Origin: Byssothecium circinans
Lineage: Eukaryota > Ascomycota > Dothideomycetes > Pleosporales > Massarinaceae
Length of the DNA: 64,000 bases
NCBI GenBank assembly: GCA_010015675.1
Contig: ML976979.1
Span: 307,926-371,925, forward strand
Direction of reading: 5' to 3'
In this document: positions 41,585-54,159 of the stretch, one piece after another
Position numbering within the stretch: the stretch's first letter is position 1
How the letters are laid out: each line of letters starts with the position of its first letter
The notes under the pieces: model-generated
The model's input: the letters and a program-made list of their open reading frames with translations, nothing else
Told to the model about the DNA's origin: nothing
The model's database searches: none
Position numbers and translations under genes: made by a program

Positions 41585-44500
41585 GAGCGGAGGGTTGAAG
41601 TTGGGGTGGAATGGTCGATGGCGCGCCTGGAGTGGGGAGACGATGGCGGATTTCTGGAGAGCGTGTATAAATATATTGCGGGATTGTTATATGGTGGTAG
41701 AAGATGGGAGGGGGCGACTCTGATTGCCGGCATGATCATGGAGTTGGTGGTCGGGCAGACCGCTCATAGGAGAAACCCCCTATGGCAGAGAAGTGGCGCA
41801 GGGTTGGGAGCTCAGCGGTAACTATGAATGAGTAGCACCTATCCCGTAAAGGCAAGCGCTCCAACATGGCATATTAATGCGTCATGAATCAAGACATTCC
41901 CAAACATTTCCAATTTACCCATCATGGCTCGGTTCGATCACTCCTATAATGGGTCGTTTCTTACTCTCGCATTGTTGAAAAAGCGCCCAGTAGCAATTCT
42001 GCCTTCAGCTCTCTATTGCAACTCTAGTAGAGCTTTACAAACTGTTAAAGTGTTAGTAGTATCTGGGTGATAGTAGCTTCCTTAACGCTAGCTCTCGCTG
42101 CCTCACGAGAGTCTAGATTCCTCAACGACCGCATACTGCCCACGTCAACCCTCATCTACTCGCTTTCAACTTCCGGGTTCGACAGAGCATGCTGATATAA
42201 GAGGAAAATAGCATCAGGGACCTTCTGTACCTAATGGAACAGCCTACTCATGACATGTACTTCTACCTTAGTAGCTACCAATCTCAGGGAAGCCGGTAGC
42301 TTTCTAAAACATATGGCCGCCAGATCTTCCCTGAAACACTTGCGAGCTTGGAGCCATACCTCACGTTGGAAGGTTAATCTTCAGATCAATAAGTCAAAAT
42401 GCCGCAGCCAAGGAGCAGATTGGAAATTCAAGGTCGTCCAACCAACTTTAGACACTGGACTACCTTCTATTGCAGTTTCAAGGATTAGTGAAGATGTCCT
42501 GTGGATTCTCGCTCCTACTGCCTTAAAGCCATTGAGCAGATATTTCATATATGCAGTTCTCTGTGGAAGGTAGTTATCCAATCCCCTCGAATAAGCCACT
42601 GTGGAGTTTGGCATGGAGCTAATTTGGTAGTCGATATTTCCGTTCTAAGTACTGTGATACCATTACTGCAGAGGAACTTGGAATCGTCCAGTTCTCTGTA
42701 TTTGCATCCCCATGCATTCAACGCTCTGCGGGCGCCAAAAAGAAGCTCCTTGGCAACTTCATCAACTCCGGCATCCTTTCTAGATCTAAATTGTATATGA
42801 CATCCTCACATGTGTTTTCCCTCTCGGAAGAAGTTTTGGACTTCTCTGGTTGCGGCATTGAACAATCGGCTATATGCTACTCAGCTTCATACGCGCGTTC
42901 CATACTAACACTGCTGCTCTGCTCTGGAGAAGACACATAGGGAGTGCCGCACTGTCCTGCGACTTTCGCTGTCCTGGCTGTTCCGGCACATTCACATGTT
43001 GTTTTTGTAGGCGAACGTAAATGTGAGCGGCAATCGTAGGTTTACGGGAACTGCTCTTCCCCCTGGGGGGAAGTGTCTATGGGATGGTAAATGTGGTACT
43101 AGAGAATCATGCATTGCACTGATATCCGCCTCAGTTGCCACGCGCTCCAAGCCAGTGAGGAAAGTATTTCTACGACGAATGGCGTTCTCAATACGATGGC
43201 AATTACTCAGTGGGCTGTGACTATTGTTCAACCCCCGATCATGCAGTGTCCTCTTCTTGTACGTGCCGCTGAAGTACAACACTATCGTTACTGAGCCGCC
43301 ACGTTCGCTCGGAGCTTGCTAGCAGGTCTCTTAAAGGTTTGTTTGTATTCCTACCTGTTTATGCGTTTGGCAATTCATCTGACGGGCGGATTTTGCAAGG
43401 TCGATAGTCGCCTAAACTCTTTCTATATAAAGTCGGATATTCTTTCTTCTACTGCTTTAGTAATACTTATATGCTTTTTTCGGGAACTACTTTCTAGCAG
43501 GGCGAAATGCCTCTCTAGATCTCTAAGTGCGGCTTGATCTTCCTCGTCTTCACTGATTGCCTGACGTTCTACTTCGGATATTGTGAGGGGTGCAGCGTTC
43601 CTCCGGCCGAGGAAAATCCCAGAAGTACAAAGCCATTGGTACTCAAGTATCCAAATTTGAATCTATTTGCATCGAGAGTACTGGCGCTTAGAGCTGCAAC
43701 GCCCAAGAGGTACAAATTCAGCAACGCCTTTCCGAGGGGATGCTAGTGCGCCACTGTCTTGGATATAAAAGGCTGAAGTCTTGCGGGAGTCTAGTGAACC
43801 TTATGCGCGCGGCGAAGTGATTGCACAACATTCACATACGTGGTATATATAATTAAAGGTCGGTTAAACACGTTCACTGCAGGCACGTACCCGCCAGTCA
43901 CAGAGTCGTCGGCGTCAGCGCATCTAAGCGCTACAATCATATGCCGCCATCTCTCGTGACAGCGAGAAATTTTGGACTGTTCACTCAACCGGGCGTGGAT
44001 GCGATTACGAATCCTTTTGTGAGGTCTGACAATGTCGTACGACCATGCGCTCGCCATGGCCATGTTGGGAGAAAAGGTAACAGCTGCAGGCTCCCATTCC
44101 CGGTAAGAAGGTTGTTGCAACGTCCAAGAATGGTAAATGTACTTACCTCTGTAAGACTGCCTGTCTGAATCATTGGAAGAGTTCTTTTGTGCTCCGTCGA
44201 ACGCACTGAAAGTTTACCTTTGGAGAGCATATCGTGTGGAGAGCCTGAACCACAGAATGATTTCCGTCAAATAAGTTGCCGGCGCTGTACCCCCGCATAG
44301 AGTATCGTATACGAGGCCTTGGTTGCAGCCAATCACATCAATGACACTCTTCAAACTCCCCAAGCCGCCAACCAAGTCCCAAGACTCAAATAGAGTTGCA
44401 CCCGTTGCAGCGGCGAGCTTCTGCGGTGAGCTTGTCAGAACTCGCCGTTGGCCCTGCAATGGACGCATCGCACCGCACCGTCCCTCGCCGACGATCCGTG

Positions 44501-46212
44501 AAGAGCCAGTCGGAGACCACGCAGGCTTGCGCTTTCCATCGGCGCTGAAGGTAAGAAACGGTACAGGATGACCATACTTTAGGCGTTAGACTACCAATTG
44601 TTACAAGCAGATGACGCCCCAGTGGTTCGTGGGAACGACGGGAGGCGAAGAAGTGATTATGTCTTCGTGTTCGGTCAATGGGATGGATGACAGGTTGTTG
44701 GTCACTGGAGCGCTGGCGAGTATCTGAAAATCCTGGCTGTAAATGATTGTTGTGCAGCTGACAGAACGCCTTTCGGAAGCCCATGTGGTACGGAATGTGA
44801 GCCTTAGATGATGTTCAGGACATGGGCTCTTGTTGTTAAAGCGCCCGACGGGCTTATTTGCTGCATGCAGCAGCGTGGGTGTAATGTTGCTACAATTAAT
44901 GCATGATGAATAAATACCCTATTACACTATGAGTGGCGTAAGATTTGCAGAGAATCACGACCAGCGCGTAAAGTCAATCGTGGGCATCTCTTCTGGGAAG
45001 GTGGGTTCTCCAAACACGAGGTAGAGGTAGGTGGGTCCGGTCAGCATGGCTGGGCCGAGTGTCGATCACCCGTAAAAACAAAACACTGCCTCGTAATCAA
45101 CCTCACCACCAGCTAGCATCGCACACGAGTAATTGCTCTCTTTGTGTAAGTATGGATTCGAAGGTTGACCTGATGCAGCAAGGATTGCCGTCCCTTATCT
45201 ATCGGAGTCGTAAGAACGGCGAGAATCCGTATATCAGTCTTTCTAAATGACCGATGAGAGGTCCGGGTGCTGAAAGACGGCAGAGGCAAGGCGCAAGATA
45301 GCTTGCCAAGTTGCCGCATGAACACTAGAAAGCATTCCAGAAGGCTACCTAAAAGTAGGTCGCATGCCGCAGTATCGACCAACGAGATCGAGTTTATTTA
45401 CTGTCCACCAACTTAGCCAAGGTCATATCAACATAGGTCGATTCGCCGAGCAGCGCCGCCGTGCTGCTATGAGGCTTGAACACGATGCCAAATTCCACCG
45501 CCGCCGTCAGACACCAAACGCTTGACGTGTACCAATGGCGCGCGTTTGTAACTGATAGAGGTGACAGGCCGAGTCCGTTTACTTATGTTGTGAATGTCAA
45601 CCTTGTGAACTACCACATACCGGGGACACGAAGCGTTTCAGCGTCTGTGGAGTGCTCGCGATCCCCCACGCCCAAAGGCAGGCTCGTTAACAGGATGCCT
45701 GTTCATAGTTCGTGTGTCGTTTGTCACCATCGTGAGATCGGATTGGTTGTTTCCTGTCATTCTGCCCCGGATGTTTGAGGCGGTCGGCCAAATTGCGAGA
45801 GCTAATGGTAGAAATTCTGGCAATTAGCCGCATTGAGATGCTATCAGGGCCATCCAGACCGCAGACGACATGGATATGGTTCCGACCTTCAAAGTCCGCC
45901 CCTAGGCGTCGCCGACCCTAGACGTTACACTCATTTTAGCTTCAGATACGCAGACCGGCACGTCCAAGCGTTTCCCAGGCAAACGGCAAAGGTCTCCAGC
46001 CTGGCCAAATAAATACCCTCCCTTGTGCCCCTTCTTCCAAGCTCTGAGCGACACAGGCATTTCCCCCCTCAGATAAATTAAGGCCCTGCGCTCATAGTGG
46101 TGTCCTCGTGTTCATCTCGTATCTCGGGTTGCGCACGCCTTCCCCTCTTCCCTATACCCCTTCATCCCCCACCGTCCCAAGACGGTCAGTCTTTGGGCGA
46201 CTTTCATTCAAG
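41585..46212. other. Gene-poor region, probably decayed repeats
   Basis: A 4.6-kb stretch without a convincing gene. All open frames are short, and neighbouring frames cannot be joined by good splice sites. The plus strand around 42250-43750 and the minus strand around 43791-44784 have scattered protein-like fragments (for example KLAAATGATLFESWDLVGG at about 44417 downwards) with no recognisable domain. Base composition is more AT-rich than the flanking genes around 42000-43500. It may be an old transposon or degraded gene remnant. Confidence 0.45.
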
Positions 46213-48276
46213 ATGGCTTCTGAAATCGACCGCGAGAAGGATCAGTACACTGTCGGTGCTGGCAGCCACGAGGGTAGCGACAATGCCGTTGCGAACATCG
46301 TGAGGGACAAGGGCATTGCTACTGGCGAGGCGGCCGATGTGTATGGAGGTAAGTCTCGAGCTCGAGTACTCAGACTCATGCATCCCTCAATTTATGACTT
46401 GCGATCTCATGACGCTCTCCTCGGGTTGTTTTTGTTGTAAACCGATGATTCTAGTGCGACATGCACCAGCTCGTGCGGTAGCCAAACCATACTACAAAAC
46501 CCATCCAAGGGGATTCGGTATCCGGTACTCGACCTAAACTTCAAGTTATGATAGCGCCGCCATGTTCGACAGCTTATTTCCTGAGAGACTCTAACTGACA
46601 TCGCGTGCAGACATCCAGACAGCAGAGGAGTACGGTTACGTCGCGCGAGGCCTCAAGTCGCGACACATCCAATTCATCGCTCTTGGAGGTACGATCGGTA
46701 CAGGTCTATTCCTCGGTATTGGAAGTGCTTTCGCCCAAGCCGGTCCGGTCTCTGTTCTCCTCGGTTACACAGTCACTGGCGTTGGTATCTTCGGTATGAT
46801 GCAGTGTCTGGGTGAGATGGCTACATGGCTTCCTCTCCCCGGTGCCATCCCACAGTATGCTGCACGTTATGTAGATCCTGCGCTCGGCTTCGCAGTGGGC
46901 TGGAACAACTGTGAGTACACTCCTCTCCTCTCAAAGTGCGTTGCTGACTTTGAAGGGTACCAATGCTCCATCACTCTCTGCGCCGAAATCTCCGCCGCCG
47001 CCGTCCTCGTCAACTTCTGGGATACCGAGAACAAGATCAATTCGGCCGTATGGATTTCTATTATCATCGTCCTCATCGTCGTCCTGAACATTTTCGCGGT
47101 GTCCATCTATGGTGAAGCGGAATTTATTTTTGCGGCCATCAAAATCATCACTATCTGCGGCCTCCTCATAGTCGGCTTCGTCATCTTCTTGGGTGGCGCG
47201 CCCGATCGCGACAGGCGTGGTTTCCGTTACTGGAAAGAGGGTGCGATGAAAGAGTACGTTGGACACGGTAGCTCTGGTCGTTTTGCTGGACTATGGTCGA
47301 CACTCGTCAACGCTGCATTCTCCTATGGAGGCGTTGAAATGGTGGCAGTAGCCGCTGGAGAGGCCGAAAACCCAAGGAAGAACATTCCCAAGGCCGTTCG
47401 CCGTGTCTTCTGGCGTATCCTCTTCTTCTATGTCTTGGGCTCCTTCTTCATCGGTGTCTGCATCAGCTCCAACGACCCTCAGTTGACCGATGATAACGCT
47501 AGTGGTGCTCAGAAGTCCCCCTGGGTCATCGCCTGCAAGAACGCTTTGATCCCGGTGCTCCCCCACATTATCAATGCTGTCATTCTGACTTCGGCCTCAT
47601 CATCTGGAAACGCCTTCCTGTACACTGGCTCTCGTTACCTCTTCGGTGTCGCTCAGAACGGCCAGGCTCCCAGGTTTCTCTTGAAGTGCTCCAAGAAGGG
47701 TGTTCCATACTATTGCGTTGCCATCACTGCCTCCATCTCACTCATTACCTACATGAGCGTTTCGGCCGGTGCCAGCAATGTCTTCGATTGGTTCCAGCGG
47801 TTAACCACAATTGCGCAACTCTTCACGTGGTGCACCGTTTGCGTGTCGTACATCCAGTTCCGTAAAGCTCTGCTCGCCCAGGGTGTCGACCGTAATACCT
47901 TGGTTTTTAAGTCGCCTTTCCAGCCGTACACTGCCTGGATCACGTTGACCTACTTTGCTCTCATCATCATCTTCAACGGATTTGCTGGTAAGTCGTCTCG
48001 CGGATCTGTTGTGTTGTTGAGCTTCAGCTAACTTGAATATTAGTCTTCGCAGTAAAACCCTGGGGGCCCAAGCAACTCACCAACTTCTTTACTGCATACA
48101 TCGGGATTCCCATTTATTTCCTGCTGTACGCTTTCTGGAAGATTTTCAAGAGAACCAAGGTCGTCGACCCAGCATCTGCCGATATCTGGAGCGGCAAAGC
48201 TGCTCTCGATGCTCAGCAATGGCCGGACCAGATTCCTAAGAATATCATCGAGAAGTTTTGGTTCTGGCTGTGCTAA
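46213..48276 (+). CDS. Amino-acid permease, Dip5-like (AAP/YAT family)
   Basis: Four exons: 46213-46348, 46611-46910, 46956-47987, 48044-48276; 566 residues with 12 predicted membrane helices. Start is MASEIDREKDQYTVGAGS, with a hydrophilic cytosolic N-terminus. Family signatures: RHIQFIALGGTIGTGLFLG in helix 1, GEMATWLPLPGAIPQYAARY, GWNNWYQCSITLCAEISAA across intron 2, the NAAFSYGGVEMVAVAAGEAENPR stretch (47311-47379) and SASSSGNAFLYTGSRYLFG. The wording of these blocks is closest to yeast Dip5, which takes up glutamate and aspartate, but specificity is not proven. The first intron is long (262 bp). Plasma-membrane location is expected. Confidence 0.94.
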
Positions 48277-49681
48277 ATTGGCGGACTCTGGGGCTGTTTT
48301 AGATAATGTTGAGTTTGTGCTTTTGGTACTAGCCTGGTTTTGGAAATACCCTGATCCAGATACCATCATTAATATTTCCTCTCTTATTGGAAAGACTTGC
48401 TTGATAATCATACGTTTGATCCATTTCTTTTGCTTTCAAGTGTCTCGTAGACTTTCTATATGGTGGCATCCCTTCTATAACAAAGTAATATCTCTTTTTT
48501 GCAAACGCAAAACTGATAGGCCACCGTTGTTCGAACATGTCGTGGTCGCGGTTAAGGTGTGACTTTGTCGATGAGATTCTTGTCATTTTATTGTGGTGCT
48601 CCCGTGGTGAAGTTGATTATGCCGAATGGTTTGTGGATAACGAATGCGGGGAAAGGACGGATGTTATGAACCTTCAGACGTAGCGTCTTGAGCTCACAAG
48701 ACGCCTTTCCATTCATGATGCAATGTCCAGACCCACTTCTAGTCCGAGGCACGAGTCTTACTCACCCTTCTCGGATGCATTTTGAGAATGAGTTAGCTGT
48801 ATAATTCTTGCCATAAACACATTCATTCGTCGCACATGTGTAATGTATCATCCGCGCCCTCGCAGGGAATTTGTGATCATAATACGCGAGGTTTGCCGTC
48901 GGGAAACACCTGTAAGGAATCAGAAGGGCCCGATTCGGTGGTTTTGGAAGCTAATCGTTTGCACACTGTCCAGGCGAGGACGGATATTGATGAGAGAGGA
49001 GTTCAGATTGCGGGACTGCGTATCGGGGTTTAACATACGTCTTATGATTAACTATATCTGTAAAGTAAGTAACATTGTTGCGATTTGAAAAAGAATGAGA
49101 GAGGAAAGGCGTAAGTGGTGTCTGGTTTGACTTGTTTGGAGCTAACCGCATTTGATCTCGCTACCGTGAAGGTAAAATACAATTTTCCACACATGTCTCA
49201 TCCTCTTACAGCAGTCCAGGTCGTGCACCTGCACCCGCATGAGCTACCAGCTCTGAGTACCTCTCGTTGAAACTTTTCGATCTCGCGAGGTGACCCACGA
49301 TCAGGGCCGACCTTTTCGGCCCTACTGTACGATAGTGACGTTTTACTCCACACGTTTTACTCCACAAGCTCCACACGATAGTATTGAGAGCCCGAAGGCA
49401 AAGGAATTCGGATTGCAAGTTTGTGTTCATCAGACTCGATAACCATCCATGACTAGTACCTCATGCTGGGCGTGGAAGCAATCATGCCATGGCAGGCATG
49501 CAAAAGTCAAGATACAAGGGATTTTATTGTTTCCAGACAACAACACTCAACTAGCCGAGGTGCTTGCAAAAGATGAAGACAAATACTGAAGCCCGACTTG
49601 ACGTCCTGGTAAAATGCTTGGAAACGAAAAGAAGGTATCAAATTACAACTCGACTTGTTCCACGAACGACTCTCGTGCCCC
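48277..49681. other. Intergenic, no gene seen
   Basis: About 1.4 kb of short frames. An imperfect direct repeat ACGTTTTACTCCACA occurs near 49340-49370. Nothing else. Confidence 0.55.
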
Positions 49682-50939
49682 CTAGCACATGGGATTCCTC
49701 CAACACGGCCTACCATAATACCGATGTACATGGTACTTACATTCCTCGACTAGGGGCTCCTCGAAAGAAACCTTCCTGCCGATTCCTTTCTGTCTAGAGC
49801 TCTTGGGCTTTGCCTCGACCTCAGCGATATATAATTCGGACAGAAACCCTACCGGATACTTTATAGTATCGACAAAGTCCTTAGCGTCAGCCTCCGTACG
49901 ATACCGCGCAATGACATCTACAACGAACTTTTGGAAAGGTTCGGAGTTGTTCGTATCCCAGATGTTCCGGATCAATTGACTTGACTTCAGAGTCTTGAGA
50001 AGTGCCGTTCCAGTAGTCTCGTTTCCGGGCTCCCGCAACCGGCTCATGAGGTTACTGATGACCCTGTCCTGGAATATCTCATCCTCGAGCTGCTGGCCAA
50101 ATCTCCAGCAGGCGATCAAGTCGTCACATTCCCATTGTGAGAGACCTTCTTTGGACGACCACCTACCCTTCATCTGGGACAGTGGGGCGATCTTGTTCTC
50201 AGTCAAGTAGTGGTGGTACATGTCCATAGGATACAGTGGTCCAACAATTTCCGCTACAAGTAACGGGTATTCAGGGTTGTTGGAGGGTGACATTTGTCTC
50301 CTCAGGACGGCCGAGGTCTGGATGCGTGAGGCCTCGACAGGTGTGCACCACTGCACGTCGCTATTGCGGATGCATAGGGATACTATGTTGGGCATCCTGA
50401 GTTCCATTAGTTCCTTCATCTTCTGGATATGATTGGGAATCCGCTTTGACTTACCGAGAAGGCTTGGAGAGGCGCGGTGCGGTAGGCATTGGTGCACCAG
50501 TCTGCCGATCATTGGAAGGGCCACCGCTTCTTGGTGGTGCTTTAGGAGTTGAAGTAACAGTAGGCCAAGCATTGGAGATTGAACCGCGTCCAGGCCGTAC
50601 CACAGGCGTTGAAGCACTAGCCGGGCGAGCATGGGACGGAAGACCACGTGTTGGCACCGAAGGAGACCTGCAATAAGATGCATATGTCGGTCCAGGAGGA
50701 GTGCTAACGTTTGACGGATTGTTATAATACCGGGAGGAGCTCGAACTCGTCCTCGCATTAGGAGGGTAGGCCTGAGTGTAGCTCTCCCTGCGTACCCATG
50801 GAGAGGTTGTCGAAGGCTCTAAATATGGCGCATGAGACGACGGTGCAGCCCACACCCTAATATATGAATGGTCACGATTCCTAGTACTTGAGGAATATCT
50901 ACGTGACTCGCGAGAGCCACTCGACGCCCTTCTCGTCAT
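49682..50939 (-). CDS. Fungal protein with BTB-like C-terminal half
   Basis: Two exons: 50455-50939 and 49682-50396; 58-bp intron (donor GTAAGT, branch CTAAT, acceptor CAG); 399 residues. Start at MTRRASSGSRESRRYSSST, the first ATG in frame. The first 160 residues are disordered, rich in Ser, Pro and Arg. The rest resembles small fungal BTB/POZ-like proteins: MPNIVSLCIRN, YPLLVAEIVGPLYPMDMYHH, then the post-BTB helices WRFGQQLEDEIFQDRVISNL, FQKFVVDVIARYRTEADAKD and IKYPVGFLSELYIAEVEA. Function unknown. A further GTAAGT near the 3' end (EEC|K) could start a third intron with exit at GTGCTAG, replacing the last about 15 residues, so the C-terminus is uncertain. Confidence 0.66.
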
Positions 50940-52344
50940 GCTATCGCGCAACACGCGTTCGCAGTCAGGGACTGGTCCCCTCAATATCGGCGAGGCCGTT
51001 GGAGGTGGCGTATACCTAGACGATGTTTCCGTTCCTACGTACCTGTTACGTTAATGAATGGAGGAAAAGGGACTTCCGACACCCTTAGGGACTCCAGGAA
51101 GAGTTGCAGAGTGGTTTGTGCGGGTTGACTCAGATAAAGGGAGCGTATTGCGGGTTGTGCTTGCGGAGGTTGTGCGTCGGTGTGTTCACGTCAAGGGTAA
51201 AGGTGGAAAGAGTATATAATGGGGAGTAGAGGTACTTATACACACAGCTGCCACAACGGTCACGTGATTCACTCTCTTTCCAGGGCTATGGGTTGAGCAT
51301 ATGCACAGCAGGGTTAGGCAGCTGGATGCACAGACAGCGGCTTCGTAATGGCAGTTTGTTTGTCTGTTGAGGTGCCTTTCACTGACACTGAACTCCACGG
51401 ACAGGGGCGCCTTTCTCTGAAAGTGAGTTGCGTGGAGGTGCCTTTCACTGCTTGGTGTTGTGCTCAGTTTTTGGCATATCGAGGCAATTGAGGGCCGACA
51501 TTCTAGAGAAGTATACAAAAAAACAGTGTTCAATCAGCCATAACGTTATTAATGTTTCCTGAAGCTGCTGTGTAGAGTCGAGTTCGTTGTGGGTGATACG
51601 TGTTACAGGGCAGATTGACCCTTCTCTAATATTATGTGCTCGCGAAGGTGAAAACAAGAGAACCAAGCAGTTGGGTTTCCCTCGAAAGATCACATAGCCG
51701 ATTGCTTATACAAGCATACGAATGGGCTATGCACATTGAAGGCTGGGAAGCCATGCATCGATTAATTTGAACATTTGGAGAGAAGTGATCTCGGGCTTTC
51801 GTGAGCTAGACTGTTGAAAATAGTACCCTTGTGGCATCCACCCATCTCACAGAAATGATACACTGGTCAATTCCAGCTCATCTCCGAGGTCTGTAGTCAT
51901 TAGTCACTACATCTGAAGTCGTAGATTAAATGTGAAGAACCCTTAGAGGGATCCTGCCTTCTCAGAACAATTCATTAACAGCTATTTCTCAATTTAAACC
52001 TATCCACAGCTCGTTGACTGCTTGTTTGTAAGAGGTACACGTGGAGGAATTGAGCTTAAGGGAGGAACGACTCATTAACTGTGTTTTTTGAGAAGGCACG
52101 ATCCCCGTAAGGACCACGAAGGGCACGTGATGAGGCCCCAGGTGAAAAGGATAGGGCGACCAGGGTGCGAAGCTAGCACCTACGGCGCGCCACTAACACC
52201 ACAAGCGAACGCGCAACGTCAACGTCAAGCGTTTCAGCTCCACCACGACACTCGACACGCAAACACCGTCTAAAGCTTTCAAGCCACGCAGGGCAACCAC
52301 TCGCTGATCCCTATCTTATTCGCTAATCCTCAAGCGCTGCCATC
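50940..52344. other. Intergenic, no gene seen
   Basis: About 1.4 kb. Repeated GAGGTGCCTTTCACTG occurs at about 51369 and 51436. The open frame of the BTB-like gene continues some distance upstream of its first ATG without another ATG, and a possible acceptor AACGTAACAG lies near 51045-51055, so an upstream exon is possible but none was found. Confidence 0.45.
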
Positions 52345-53278
52345 ATGACAACCCGTGGGCAGTTCAATACCAAGAACCCCACCATAAAGCGCATTCGTAC
52401 GCTCTCCCTTGCCTGTTCTGCTATCGCTTTCGTGTGTTAACTGTCGCGCAGTCAAAGAGGCTTCGGAACTCGCGTCGCAGCCGTCGCCAGATTACCATGC
52501 CGAACCCCTAGAAGACAACCTCTTCGAATGGCACTTCACACTCCGCGGTCCTCCTGCACCCTCACCTTACGCCAATGGAATCTACCACGGGCGCATCGTC
52601 CTACCGCCACAATACCCGCTTCGCCCTCCCTCCTTCCGCTTCCTCACGCCAACCGGCCGCTTCGAAGTAAACCGCGAGATCTGTCTCAGTATAAGCGGCC
52701 ATCATGAGGAGACGTGGCAGCCAGCGTGGGGGATACGAACTGCGTTGGTCGCGATGAGGAGTTTCATGGACACAGATGCCAAGGGGCAGCTGGGCGGTTT
52801 GGAATGCGGGAAAGAGGTCAGGGAGAGGTTGGCAAATGAGGGTGGGGCATGGAAGTGTGGGGTTTGTGGGAGGTCGAACAGAGAGATTTTGAAGGAGCGA
52901 GAGGAGATGTGCGAGGGTGCGGAGAAGAAGGAGGAAGTTGTGCCGGATGAACTGAGGTTGGCGTACCGGGATGAACTGGGTGCAAAGAAAGGGGAGGGGA
53001 CGGAGAAGATGGATAAAGGGAAAGCGAAAGTAGAGGATGTACCGACTTCTTCGGCACCTGCGCCTGCATCGATACCGGCTACGAGTGCGCCATCTACGGC
53101 TGCGCTAGGTACGAGCGCGCCTACGTCCCGTCCGGCACCTACCATGACGGTACCAGCGCCGCGAGTTCAGCAGCTTGTGCAGCAGAGCCCCGACCAGTCG
53201 TTGGCTTGGATTGACACTTGCATATACGGCGTGGTTGCTGCGCTGGTGTTCATGGTGTTACGAAAGATGTACCTGTAA
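52345..53278 (+). CDS. Ubiquitin-conjugating enzyme E2, Ubc6/UBE2J type, tail-anchored
   Basis: Two exons: 52345-52396 and 52452-53278; 55-bp intron; 292 residues. Start MTTRGQFNTKNPTIKRI joins to LKEASELASQP. The UBC fold covers about 8-160: NLFEWHFTLRGPPAPSPYAN, GIYHGRIVLPPQYPLRPPSF and the active-site cysteine in FEVNREICLSISGHHEETW with WQPAWGIRTALVAMRSF. The catalytic HPN triad of ordinary E2s is replaced, as in UBE2J. A middle linker has a WKCGVCGRS motif and Ser/Pro/Ala repeats. The C-terminus has one membrane helix (WIDTCIYGVVAALVFMVLRK), indicating insertion in the ER membrane. Expected role: ER-associated degradation. Confidence 0.94.
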
Positions 53279-54159
53279 GGCCGCTGGTCCCACTTTTCAC
53301 TATTCATTCTCCCTAGAATTCCCTTGCGGTGTGTTTCATTGTTTGTAGATAGGGTCTTTTCACATGGCGGCGGCGTTGGCTAAATGGATATGGTTTCAGT
53401 GCATGTGTGCTTAGGTTTGTCGCACATCGTGCATCTTTACTGGAAACATGAGCATTTCCCACATCAAATGCTATCAATTCACTCAATCAGCCTCTACCAC
53501 GTCACTCTCTTTCTATATCTCCTCCTTTACTTGCTTTCTTGGTACGTTTGGACAATGAAGACTTGCATATCCCTCTAACCCTCGATTTTACTTCCGCATA
53601 ACAGTCTCTCCTTTGTCCGTGTCGTACGGTATGTATATGAGATTCTTACATTCTGAGCATAATAAAGGAATAGAAGAGAGTGATTCTTTTCTTGAGAAAG
53701 ATGCTGTTGATCGACTTTGTCGTACAAAGGCGATAACAAGAAACGGTGGAAGCAGTCCTGCTATCAACGTGAGCTTCGGAGCCAAATGCCAGAGGTACTT
53801 GATTCAACAAGACTCGTCCTGAGTTCGCTGCTCTCGACCGCCACTCCACTTGGAAAGGGCCTCAATACACCAAGTGCACGAACCACCTGCACCGTTTGTA
53901 TTTTCATATCAGCTTTCACCGCTAGCGAAGCGCTAAAACTTTGCGTTCCTTCAAGCATTTTCCCTCGCCCCCGGCCTCGTACTTTCGATACAGACAGACA
54001 GCAACCCCTACACACAAAAGAACAACCAACAACCAGCGTAACCCGTGAGCAGGACCGCGCCAAGAAGGGGTTTCTTTACAGTCAGCGTAGCAACGCTGGA
54101 TACAGTCTCAACTTTCATCTCCTCTAACCTTTTTCTACCTTTTGTCCAGATCGGGCACA
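53279..54159. other. Intergenic, no gene seen
   Basis: About 880 bp, probably the 5' leader and promoter of the next gene. The plus-strand frame at 53717-54127 has no domain. Confidence 0.5.

Noticed and set aside
47291..47566. Minus-strand frame within the permease
   Set aside because: Antisense shadow of conserved transporter helices.
52702..53145. Minus-strand 147-codon frame within the E2 gene
   Set aside because: Opposite the low-complexity linker of Ubc6-like E2; no independent support.
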